Shown piece by piece: positions 1-5,488 of a stretch of DNA of 6,614 bases. This DNA is from Phycisphaerae bacterium. Its GTDB lineage: Bacteria; Planctomycetota; Phycisphaerae; Phycisphaerales; SM1A02. Each line of letters opens with the position of its first letter. Positions within the stretch are counted from its first letter, which is position 1. Both the position numbers and the translations under genes were made by a program. Below the pieces are notes generated by a model. That model had not been told where the DNA came from, made no database searches, and saw nothing but the letters and a program-made list of their open reading frames with translations. The DNA lies in the NCBI GenBank assembly GCA_002690755.1, contig NZFT01000030.1, positions 1-6,614 of the forward strand, in the 5' to 3' direction.

Positions 1-60
1 GGCGTCGTCGATGGCGCCGACGCGGGTATTCTGCTCGTCGAATGGGGCATCTGCCCCTGA
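1..60 (+). CDS. C-terminal end of a secreted protein with dockerin-like tail (partial, 5' end outside window)
   Basis: Frame 1 is open from base 1 to a TGA at 58-60 and encodes GVVDGADAGILLVEWGICP. This matches the second calcium-loop half of the dockerin-like tail of the next gene (GVVDGAD-x-GLLLASWGDC), including the D-G-A-D loop end, the hydrophobic LL helix and the WG-x-C terminus. In planctomycetes such tails sit at the C-terminus of exported proteins and probably serve cell-surface attachment or sorting. Only 19 residues are visible, so the rest of the protein cannot be described. The gene is followed by a strong terminator, so it is probably transcribed separately from the gene at 262. 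Its identity as a coding end is supported by the close protein-level match; the catalytic or binding function is unknown. Confidence 0.85.
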   Translation, partial: GVVDGADAGILLVEWGICP

Positions 61-97
61 TCGACGCCCGCCTCGGCGGGAATCAAACGTGTTCCAT

Positions 98-130
98 CGC
101 CCCCCGGCTTCGGCCGGGGGGCGTTTCCTT
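98..130 (+). terminator. Rho-independent terminator with UUCG tetraloop
   Basis: A perfect 11-bp inverted repeat, CGCCCCCCGGC (98-108) and GCCGGGGGGCG (113-123), encloses the stable loop TTCG (109-112) and is followed by a T-rich TTTCCTT (124-130). It lies 38 bases after the stop codon at 60 and insulates that gene from the one at 262. A weaker hairpin, CCCGC-CTCG-GCGGG (67-80), precedes it without a T-tract. The T-tract of the main terminator is short, but the stem is exceptionally strong. Confidence 0.9.
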
Positions 131-176
131 CCGCGGATCGGATGAAATCCGCGCTGGCCCCGACCTCGACGTTTCC

Positions 177-182
177 TATAGT
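177..182 (+). promoter_or_regulatory. Candidate -10 element (TATAGT) for the Cys-rich protein gene
   Basis: TATAGT matches the sigma70-type TATAAT at five of six positions and stands out in very GC-rich DNA between the terminator and the start at 262. It would give a leader of roughly 70 nt. No recognisable -35 hexamer lies 16-18 bases upstream, so the assignment rests on the -10 element and its position alone. Confidence 0.4.
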
Positions 183-261
183 CAAGGTTCGGGAACCAGG
201 GCCGTCTCCCGGCGTACAAGCCATCCGTCCGCTTGCCTCCCTCCAAGTTCCCGCCGACACC

Positions 262-2007
262 ATGCGATCCCAGATTTCCCCGATCCTCGTTTCGATCACC
301 GTGATGTTCTGCCAGCTCGTCACGACGGGGGCGGCCGTCGGGCAGGTCTGTCCCGGTGAAGAGGGTTGCCTCATCGTCCACGAAGCGGGTGGCTGCAGCG
401 ACGAAGCGTGCTGCCAGAACGTCTGCCAGGCCGATCCGTTCTGCTGCGAGGAATGGGATTCCACCTGCGTCGAACTCGCCGATGCGACCTGCGTCGGCCT
501 CTGCGGGGCGATGGCCAGCGGCGGCTGCTTCATCGCGGGCGCGACGCCCGCCTGCGACGACGCCGAGTGTTGCCAGGCCGTGTGCGTGATCGACCCTTTC
601 TGCTGTGAGACGGCCTGGGACGGAAACTGCGCCTTCTTCGCCTCGAACGCCTGTTCGACGGGCGGCGGCGAGTGCGGCGATCCGTCCAGCGGTCCCTGCG
701 ACGTGCCCGGGAGCACCCCCGCCTGCGAAGACGAGGAATGCTGCGAGGTGGTGTGCTTGTCGGATCCGACCTGCTGCGAGGTGGTCTGGGACTTCGTCTG
801 CGCCGCCCTCGGCCAGACGCTCTGTGGCGGCAGTTGCCAGGTGGTGCTCGATGCCGCCGATCAGCTCGAGGCGGAAGGATGCGGCGCGGAGACCAACGAC
901 CCTTGTGAAGGCGGCACGGCGGAGCCCATCGTCGCCGGACGCCAGTTCGGCGGCACCTTCCGACTCGGCGGCGACGTCGACGTCTATGCGCTGGACCTCA
1001 CCGGCTTCGACGAGGACCTCGACGGCGAAGTCCGGCTCCGGATCACCGTCGGCGCCGCCGACGCCATGCTCGCGGTCCGAGGGGGCGGTTGCGACCTCGA
1101 CCCGATCGCCACCGTCGGGTCGATGAGCTGCCAGTCCTCGACACTGATCACCTGCGTCCCGGCGATCCCGACGGAGTTCGTCGTGACGCCGGGCCCCACC
1201 GCCTTCGGATGCGAGCAGCCCGTGTACGCGATTCGCATCGAGGTCATCGACTTCTGCGACGAGCCATGCGGCAACCCCTCAGGCTGCCTGGTACCCCACG
1301 AGACACCGGGTTGCGACGACCCCACCTGTTGCGACCTCGTCTGCAAGATCGACCCGCTCTGCTGCGAATGGGCCTGGGACAGCTTCTGCACGGTGAGCGC
1401 CGCGACGAACTGCGGCGGCGATCCCCCGCCCAACGATCTCTGCAACGACGCCATCGAGCTCGGCCCGGAGGGCATCGACTCCTTCCGACAACTCCTCGCC
1501 GGTGTCGACGGTCCGGATTCCGACTGCGTCGATCCCGCCCTTCGGGGGGGAGACGTCTGGTTTCGGCATCGCGTCGTCTGCGACGGCGAACTGCTGATCG
1601 GGACCTGCAACCTCTCCGACTTCAACACCCTGATCGATGTCTACCGAGGCGACTGCGACGATCTCCTTGCGGTCTCATGCAACGACGACGACGCGTTCTG
1701 CAGCGCGGGCTCCGGCGTGACCCAGGTTCCCGACGTCACCTGTGGCGAGACGCTGTGGATCCGGGTGAGCGGCGTCGACGGTGGAACGGGCACCGCGGGC
1801 ATCCAGATCAGCTGCTTCGGTGGCGACTGCCCCTGCACCGGCGATCTGAACGGGGACGGCATCGTCGACGGCGCCGACTTCGGCCTTCTGCTTTCCGGTT
1901 TCGGGGCGTGTCCGAAGAAGGGCGACTGCCCCGAGGACCTGGACGGCAACGGCGTCGTGGACGGCGCCGACATCGGACTTCTACTCGCTTCCTGGGGCGA
2001 CTGCTGA
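262..2007 (+). CDS. Exported Cys-rich repeat protein with PPC-like domains and C-terminal dockerin-like tail
   Basis: A 581-residue exported protein of unknown function. Residues 1-28 look like a Sec signal peptide (MRSQISPILV, then a hydrophobic core, cleavage perhaps after AVG). Residues 36-188 hold three tandem nine-cysteine repeats and 342-384 a fourth. Residues about 222-330 resemble a pre-peptidase C-terminal (PPC) beta-sandwich, with GGDVDVYALDL at 236-246. Residues 388-518 form a second such region, beginning PPNDLC and containing DVWFRHR (431-437). Residues 528-581 carry two dockerin-like calcium loops (D528/N530/D532/D536/D539 and D559/D561/N563/D567/D570). About 62 cysteines in the mature chain imply heavy disulfide bonding outside the cytoplasm. 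I chose the ATG at 262 because it begins the signal peptide; the same frame is open from an ATG at 142, but that would bury the signal 40 residues inside. No Shine-Dalgarno sequence is visible. Substrate binding, adhesion or envelope structure are all possible; no catalytic motif is evident. Confidence 0.88.
   Translation: MRSQISPILVSITVMFCQLVTTGAAVGQVCPGEEGCLIVHEAGGCSDEACCQNVCQADPFCCEEWDSTCVELADATCVGLCGAMASGGCFIAGATPACDDAECCQAVCVIDPFCCETAWDGNCAFFASNACSTGGGECGDPSSGPCDVPGSTPACEDEECCEVVCLSDPTCCEVVWDFVCAALGQTLCGGSCQVVLDAADQLEAEGCGAETNDPCEGGTAEPIVAGRQFGGTFRLGGDVDVYALDLTGFDEDLDGEVRLRITVGAADAMLAVRGGGCDLDPIATVGSMSCQSSTLITCVPAIPTEFVVTPGPTAFGCEQPVYAIRIEVIDFCDEPCGNPSGCLVPHETPGCDDPTCCDLVCKIDPLCCEWAWDSFCTVSAATNCGGDPPPNDLCNDAIELGPEGIDSFRQLLAGVDGPDSDCVDPALRGGDVWFRHRVVCDGELLIGTCNLSDFNTLIDVYRGDCDDLLAVSCNDDDAFCSAGSGVTQVPDVTCGETLWIRVSGVDGGTGTAGIQISCFGGDCPCTGDLNGDGIVDGADFGLLLSGFGACPKKGDCPEDLDGNGVVDGADIGLLLASWGDC
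367..825 (+). repeat. Three tandem nine-cysteine protein repeats
   Basis: Residues 36-77, 89-131 and 146-188 of the protein share the spacing C-x8-C-x4-CC-x3-C-x5-CC-x(6 or 7)-C-x7-C. They also share D-P two to three residues before the second CC, E directly after it, W-D three residues before the next-to-last Cys, and V-C after the first CC. The first copy lacks one residue before the W-D. The DNA copies have diverged, so this is an old protein-level repeat rather than a recent DNA duplication. Confidence 0.92.
1285..1413 (+). repeat. Fourth, detached nine-cysteine protein repeat
   Basis: Residues 342-384 repeat the same nine-cysteine spacing, with C342, C351, C356/357, C361, C367/368, C376 and C384, and the DP-x-CCE and AWD signatures. 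A PPC-like region of about 110 residues, with flanking linkers, separates it from the first three copies, which shows that the module can stand alone and is a movable domain rather than only an array. Confidence 0.9.
1843..2004 (+). other. Dockerin-like tail: two calcium-binding loops
   Basis: Residues 528-581 contain two EF-hand-type loops of the dockerin type I pattern, D-x-N-x-D-G-x-V-D-x-x-D (D528 to D539) and D-x-D-x-N-G-x-V-D-x-x-D (D559 to D570). Each is followed by a hydrophobic helix (GLLL). C550 and C556 lie between the loops, and the protein ends in W-G-D-C. No cohesin is visible in the window. In planctomycetes these tails are common on exported proteins, where an anchoring role is suspected but not shown here. 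Confidence 0.88.
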
Positions 2008-2052
2008 TTCGAACGCCGTCGAACCGGTCGGCCGCGAAGCGGATCCGGTCGC
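2008..2052. other. Short convergent intergenic gap with weak hairpins
   Basis: This gap separates two converging genes. It contains a 5-bp inverted repeat TTCGA / TCGAA (2008-2012, 2019-2023) and an imperfect hairpin at 2024-2048 (CCGG / CCGG outside, CCGC-GAA-GCGG inside). Neither has a T-tract on either strand, so a bidirectional terminator is possible but not convincing. Confidence 0.3.
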
Positions 2053-3525
2053 TCAGTCGACGCCCGTCGTGTCCGGCCCGAGCGCCCGCCGCATGATCTT
2101 GCCGGTGGGATTTCTCGGTAGTTCCCCGACGCGGCGGATCTCCCGCGGGACCTTGAACTGCGGAAGCCGGTCCCGACAATGCGAACGCAGGGACGTCACG
2201 TCGAAGGTCGCGTCGTCGATCAGCTCGACGAACGCAAGGGCCACCTCACCCCTCGATTCGTCGGGGGCCCCGATCACCGCCGAGGCGCGGACCGACGGAT
2301 GAGCGTCGAGCACCTCCTCGATCTCGCGGGGGAAGACGTTCTCGCCGCCGATGATCAGCATCTCCTTGATGCGGCCGGTGATCGACAGGAAGCCATCGGC
2401 GTCCATCCTGCCCATGTCACCGGTCCGGAAGAAGCCGTCCTCGTCGAACGCGGCCGCCGTCTCCTCCGGGCGATTGAAGTAACCCGGCATGACGTTCGGC
2501 CCCTTGATGCGGATTTCGCCGTCCTGTTCGGGACCCAGAATCTCTCCATTCTCGTCCACGATCCGTTCCTCGATTCCCGGCATCGCCATCCCCACCTTGT
2601 GGGCCCGGAACTCGTCAGGACGACACCAGTTCGTGCACGGCGCCGTCTCGGTGAGGCCGTACCCTTCGCAGATCCGGATGCCGAAGGTCTCGAAGAATCC
2701 GTCGCTCACCGCGTCCGGGAGCGGCTCGCCGCCGGCGACCGTGAATCGAAGACTCGAAAGATCCTCCCGCGTCGCGGACTTGGCGAGCCGGAGTGCGTTG
2801 AACATCGACGGGATGCCGACGAGCACGGTGGGCCGGTGGGTCCGCGCGAGCTGAAGAACGCGTTTGGGCATGAACCGCGCCGCGTAGACCGAGCGACATC
2901 CGACCGCCAGCGGCAGCAGGGTGAGCACGGTGAGGCCGAACGAGTGGAACTGGGGAAGCACGCCGAGCATCACGTCGCGCTGATCGAACTTCACCCACTC
3001 GACGATCTGATCGATGTTCGAGGAGAGATTTCCGGAGGTGAGGATGACGCCCTTCGGGCGACCCGAGGTTCCGGAGGTGTAGAGGATGACCGCCGGCTCG
3101 TCGTCGGCCATCGGTCGCTGTTTCGTCCGCGGCGGAAGCCCCTTCACCGCGAGTTCGTCCATCTTGATCGCGGTGACCCCGTCCGGAAGCTGCCCCGTGA
3201 AGTTCAGCATCGGCCCGACCGTCACCACCGCGTCGAGTCCGGCGTCCTCGATCACGAAGGCGAGGTCCTCGGGGGAGAGGAGATAGTTCAGCGGCACCAC
3301 CGTCCGTCCGAGTCGCCACGCCGCCAGCACCGCCGCGGGAAAGAGCCCCGAGGTGGGCAGCATCACGCCGATCCTCGGTCGATCGGTGGTCGCTTGGATC
3401 GCCTTGGCGAGATGCGCGGCGACGTAGAGCATGGTGGCCCCCCGCCACCGACGCTGGTCGTCGACGGCGACCTCGCGAAACGGGTGTCGGAGCAGCATTC
3501 CTCGGATTCGATCGTGTAGCTTCAT
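2053..3525 (-). CDS. AMP-forming acyl-CoA synthetase (ANL superfamily, class I adenylate-forming ligase)
   Basis: The 490-residue protein should adenylate a carboxylate, probably a fatty acid, and transfer it to CoA or a carrier thiol in the cytoplasm. All core ANL motifs are present: the P-loop ILYTSGTSGRPKGV (147-160), GYGLTETAP (288-296), the ribose-binding TGD (368-370), the hinge region GRIKEMLIIGGENVFPREIE (384-403) and NPTGKIMRR (472-480) with the catalytic lysine K476. PQFHSFGLTV (191-200) resembles the HSFG segment of the acyl-ACP synthetase half of Aas-type enzymes and of fatty-acid ligases, which hints at an acyl chain, but the substrate cannot be read from sequence. The length is slightly short for the family (about 500-550), with a compact N-terminus. 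The ATG at 3525 is the first possible start, because an in-frame stop lies just upstream at 3544-3546 on this strand. It is divergent from the SPOR gene across 20 bp, and no pathway partner lies nearby. Confidence 0.93.
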   Translation of the reverse strand: MKLHDRIRGMLLRHPFREVAVDDQRRWRGATMLYVAAHLAKAIQATTDRPRIGVMLPTSGLFPAAVLAAWRLGRTVVPLNYLLSPEDLAFVIEDAGLDAVVTVGPMLNFTGQLPDGVTAIKMDELAVKGLPPRTKQRPMADDEPAVILYTSGTSGRPKGVILTSGNLSSNIDQIVEWVKFDQRDVMLGVLPQFHSFGLTVLTLLPLAVGCRSVYAARFMPKRVLQLARTHRPTVLVGIPSMFNALRLAKSATREDLSSLRFTVAGGEPLPDAVSDGFFETFGIRICEGYGLTETAPCTNWCRPDEFRAHKVGMAMPGIEERIVDENGEILGPEQDGEIRIKGPNVMPGYFNRPEETAAAFDEDGFFRTGDMGRMDADGFLSITGRIKEMLIIGGENVFPREIEEVLDAHPSVRASAVIGAPDESRGEVALAFVELIDDATFDVTSLRSHCRDRLPQFKVPREIRRVGELPRNPTGKIMRRALGPDTTGVD

Positions 3526-3532
3526 GACTTCG

Positions 3533-3538
3533 TACCAT
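3533..3538 (+). promoter_or_regulatory. Candidate -10 element (TACCAT) for the SPOR lipoprotein gene
   Basis: TACCAT fits TANNNT and ends 7 bases before the ATG at 3546, the spacing expected if transcription began at or next to the start codon. AAGG at 3539-3542 is only 3 bases from the ATG, too close for a normal Shine-Dalgarno. No clear -35 is seen; any upstream element would lie inside the divergent gene. Confidence 0.4.
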
Positions 3539-3539
3539 A
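3534..3539 (-). promoter_or_regulatory. Candidate -10 element (TATGGT) for the acyl-CoA synthetase gene
   Basis: Read on the minus strand, TATGGT fits the TANNNT -10 pattern and ends 8 bases before the ATG at 3525. This would give a leaderless or nearly leaderless transcript. It overlaps the forward candidate TACCAT almost completely. No -35 hexamer is evident, and no Shine-Dalgarno sequence precedes the start. Confidence 0.4.
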
Positions 3540-3545
3540 AGGTTC

Positions 3546-4313
3546 ATGGGTCTCCGCCGCGCCACCATCCTCCTGATCTGGACCATGACGCTCCTCATCC
3601 CCTGGATGCCCGGATGCGGTGAAGGGCCGCAACGTCGCTACGACGACGCCGTGCTCGCCCTCCGCGACGGTCGAAACGAGACCGCCCTCGCGGAATCCCG
3701 CCGGATCGCGGGGTCCTCGGATCGCACCCTCCGCTGCGATGCCGCCCTGGTGGCGGGCATCGCCGCCACCCGCGTGGGGGCCAACGCGGACGCCCGTCGC
3801 TACCTCAAGATCGCCGCGACCTCCAGCGATTCGGAAGTCGCCGGACGCGCCCTCGTCCAGCAGGGCGTGCTCGAACGCCGGGAGGGCCGACGTCTCGAGG
3901 CCGCGGAATCCTTCGCCCGCGCCGCGGACCGGCTCGATCCCGACGAGGCCGGACGGGCCCTGCTGCTTGCCGCCGAGGACTACGAGACGGTGGGCCGCCG
4001 CACCGCGGCCCGACGCTGTCTCGACCGGGCCGCCGGACTTTCCAGCGATACCGCCGACACCGCACGCACTCGCCTCGCCCGAACCGGCTACACGATCCAG
4101 TTCGGGAGTTTCTCGAATCGGGACAACGCGAATCGACAGGCGACCGCGGTGAGCCGCGAGGTCGCCCGCCGCGGCATCGGCGATGTCCGGATTCGGTCCG
4201 AAGACGACGGATGGAAGGTGCAGGCCGGAGTCTTCCGAGACCGTGCCGCCGCCGGTCGGGCCCTTCGACGGCTCGATCGAACCGACGCCATGGTCGTCCC
4301 GATCGGGGGCTGA
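3546..4313 (+). CDS. Probable lipoprotein with helical (TPR-like) repeats and C-terminal SPOR domain
   Basis: The 255-residue product begins MGLRR followed by a hydrophobic stretch (6-20) and W-M-P-G-C, so C24 is a plausible lipid-modified cysteine, although M-P-G-C is a poor match to the usual lipobox. Residues about 31-180 are alternating Ala- and Arg-rich amphipathic helices with TPR character, for example AAESFARAADRLDPDEA (119-135). Residues 181-252 form a SPOR domain: YTIQFGSFSNRDNA at the start, then DGWKVQAGVF (221-230) and a final helix with RALRRL. SPOR domains bind glycan strands stripped of stem peptides, typically at division septa, so the protein probably sits in the periplasm on the peptidoglycan. 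The TPR-like part may recruit partners. The start is set by the signal sequence and lies 20 bp from the divergent gene. An intergenic gap of 102 bp with its own promoter candidate separates it from the next gene. Confidence 0.87.
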   Translation: MGLRRATILLIWTMTLLIPWMPGCGEGPQRRYDDAVLALRDGRNETALAESRRIAGSSDRTLRCDAALVAGIAATRVGANADARRYLKIAATSSDSEVAGRALVQQGVLERREGRRLEAAESFARAADRLDPDEAGRALLLAAEDYETVGRRTAARRCLDRAAGLSSDTADTARTRLARTGYTIQFGSFSNRDNANRQATAVSREVARRGIGDVRIRSEDDGWKVQAGVFRDRAAAGRALRRLDRTDAMVVPIGG

Positions 4314-4359
4314 CGCCGGAAGCGCCCGGGTTTCCAGGCGGATCGGAAGACATCGTCCG

Positions 4360-4365
4360 TATACT
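4360..4365 (+). promoter_or_regulatory. Candidate -10 element (TATACT) for the HEAT-like protein gene
   Basis: TATACT matches TATAAT at five of six positions and lies in the 102-bp gap between the SPOR and HEAT-like genes. Transcription would begin near 4372, giving a leader of about 44 nt. TTTCCA (4331-4336) matches TTGACA at four positions, but the spacer would be 23 bp, so a real -35 is doubtful. Confidence 0.45.
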
Positions 4366-4370
4366 CGGGA

Positions 4371-4390
4371 CGGCGAAAAACGCTTCGCCG
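4371..4390 (+). other. Hairpin at the predicted 5' end of the HEAT-like gene transcript
   Basis: CGGCGAA (4371-4377) and TTCGCCG (4384-4390) form a perfect 7-bp stem around AAACGC. It starts almost exactly where transcription from the TATACT element would begin, so it could shield the mRNA 5' end. It has no T-tract, so it is unlikely to be a terminator for the gene ending at 4313. Confidence 0.4.
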
Positions 4391-4403
4391 CCCCGAACGC
4401 CCC

Positions 4404-4407
4404 GGAG
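4404..4407 (+). promoter_or_regulatory. Shine-Dalgarno GGAG before the gene at 4416
   Basis: GGAG lies 8 bases before the ATG at 4416. It is the only convincing Shine-Dalgarno sequence among the starts visible in the window, and it fixes the start of the HEAT-like gene despite the unusual signal peptide. Confidence 0.65.
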
Positions 4408-4415
4408 CGAAAACG

Positions 4416-5453
4416 ATGCCCCTGCCGATCATTCCCATCGTCGTCACCATCGTCACCGCCATGATCGTGGCGGCGATGACGCACGCCGCGCCACCGACGG
4501 ACACGGCGTCGGGATGGACCGATGGCGTGCTGCCCCCGGCGCCGATCGCGACCGAGGGCGTCCTGCCGCCGATGGTCGACGCACGAACCTCGGCGCGGGC
4601 GCGGGCCAATCTGGCGGCGTCGCGGAACGCCGCGGTCCGCGGGCTGCTCGAGACGATTCGAAAAACCAACCTCGGACGAATGCGGAAGACCGAGACCCGG
4701 GCGTCGGGGCTCGAACGCCTTCGAAACCTCGACGACCCCGGCTTCCTCTACGCCATGCCCGTGGTGCTCGCCGATGAAGCGGAGGACGTCCGCCGGACCG
4801 TGGTCGAGCATCTCGCCGCATCGGGCCCGTCCGGCCAGGCCGCCCTCGCGTGGACCGCGATCCACGGCACGAAGCCGAAGATGCGTGACGCCTGTCTCGC
4901 CTCCCTGCGCGGCCCCGCCGCCGCCGAAACGCTCGCGGTGCTTCAGACCGCGCTCCGCGGCGGGAACCACGAGACGATCGACCGGGCCGGTCGCATCGCC
5001 GGGATCATGGATGCGTGGCCCGCGATCCCCCACCTCGTCGCGACCCAGTACTCGGCGGACCGCGTCCGCCGCAAGAGCGACCTCGCGTGGATCGCCATCG
5101 GCACCCAGCGGTCCTACGTGCAGAATCTCATCCCCGTCACCGGCGACGGTTCCGGCGCGTTCCAGCCGGTGATCGGTCAGATCCTCGAAGGCTTCGTGAT
5201 GCGGGTCACGGATGCCGTCGTGGTGATCTATCGCACCGAGGTGCATCGATCGCTGGTGGGCATCACCAGCCGCGCCACCGGGACCGATACCAGCGGGAAC
5301 GGATGGAGCTTCACGGCGTGGCGGGACTGGTACAACGACGAGTTCCTGGCCACCGCGTCGGAACACGCCGCGGACGCCATGGATGCGTCCGACGCCGCCC
5401 GGTACGCGGAGGCGGAACGGGACCGCCGGGACGCCGCGACGGTCGAGGATTGA
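4416..5453 (+). CDS. Exported HEAT-like repeat protein of unknown function
   Basis: The 345-residue protein starts with a hydrophobic segment (MPLPIIPIVVTIVTAMIVAA, then MTHAA) that looks like a signal peptide cleaved near residue 25, although it lacks the usual basic residue at the N-terminus. A Pro-rich linker follows, with GVLPP twice (37-41 and 48-52). Residues about 95-230 contain repeated helix pairs of HEAT style, such as PVVLADEAEDVRRTVVEHLA (115-134) and AIPHLVATQYSADRVRRKSD (203-222). Residues about 227-310 form a separate block that starts IGTQRSYVQNLIPVTGDG, is predicted to contain beta strands (VMRVTDAVVVIYRTEVH), and ends with aromatic residues (WSFTAWRDWYNDEF). The last 35 residues are charged and probably disordered. 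No catalytic motif is visible. It may act as a protein-binding scaffold in the periplasm. It is co-oriented with the genes on either side, 35 bp from the glycosyltransferase, but a shared role is not shown. Confidence 0.85.
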   Translation: MPLPIIPIVVTIVTAMIVAAMTHAAPPTDTASGWTDGVLPPAPIATEGVLPPMVDARTSARARANLAASRNAAVRGLLETIRKTNLGRMRKTETRASGLERLRNLDDPGFLYAMPVVLADEAEDVRRTVVEHLAASGPSGQAALAWTAIHGTKPKMRDACLASLRGPAAAETLAVLQTALRGGNHETIDRAGRIAGIMDAWPAIPHLVATQYSADRVRRKSDLAWIAIGTQRSYVQNLIPVTGDGSGAFQPVIGQILEGFVMRVTDAVVVIYRTEVHRSLVGITSRATGTDTSGNGWSFTAWRDWYNDEFLATASEHAADAMDASDAARYAEAERDRRDAATVED

Positions 5454-5475
5454 ATCACGGGACGACGGGCTCCGG

Positions 5476-5481
5476 TATTCT
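5476..5481 (+). promoter_or_regulatory. Candidate -10 element (TATTCT) for the glycosyltransferase operon
   Basis: TATTCT ends 7 bases before the ATG at 5489, the spacing of a leaderless transcript. TTGAAT at 5450-5455, overlapping the stop codon of the preceding gene, matches TTGACA at four positions, but the spacer would be 20 bp. No Shine-Dalgarno sequence precedes the ATG, which agrees with leaderless translation. Confidence 0.45.
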
Positions 5482-5488
5482 GCGTGGA

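Noticed and set aside
142..261. Upstream ATG extension of the Cys-rich protein
   Set aside because: It would place 40 residues of non-hydrophobic sequence before a typical signal peptide and would include the candidate promoter; the ATG at 262 fits export better.
367..825. Possible CRISPR or DNA-level tandem array
   Set aside because: The periodicity is in protein cysteines only; the nucleotide copies have diverged and there are no identical repeats with spacers.
984..1628. 214-residue minus-strand frame opposite the Cys-rich gene
   Set aside because: It is a Ser/Pro/Gln-rich antisense shadow with no domain and no start context; the plus-strand repeats and domains explain this DNA.
2008..2048. 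Bidirectional terminator between converging genes
   Set aside because: The stems are short or imperfect and neither strand has a T-tract, so I list only a weak hairpin region rather than a terminator.
1089..2096. 335-residue plus-strand frame overlapping the Cys-rich protein
   Set aside because: It is extremely Arg-rich and a frame-shifted shadow of the repeat and dockerin regions, with no signal peptide or domain.
2179..3519. 446-residue open frame on the plus strand
   Set aside because: It is antisense to the acyl-CoA synthetase, whose motifs are all intact. The translation is Arg/Asp/His-rich with no recognisable domain.
5015..5488. Upstream extension of the WaaE-type glycosyltransferase
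   Set aside because: The extension lies inside the HEAT-like gene in another frame, is Arg-rich, and precedes the family's usual N-terminus, which begins shortly after the ATG at 5489.
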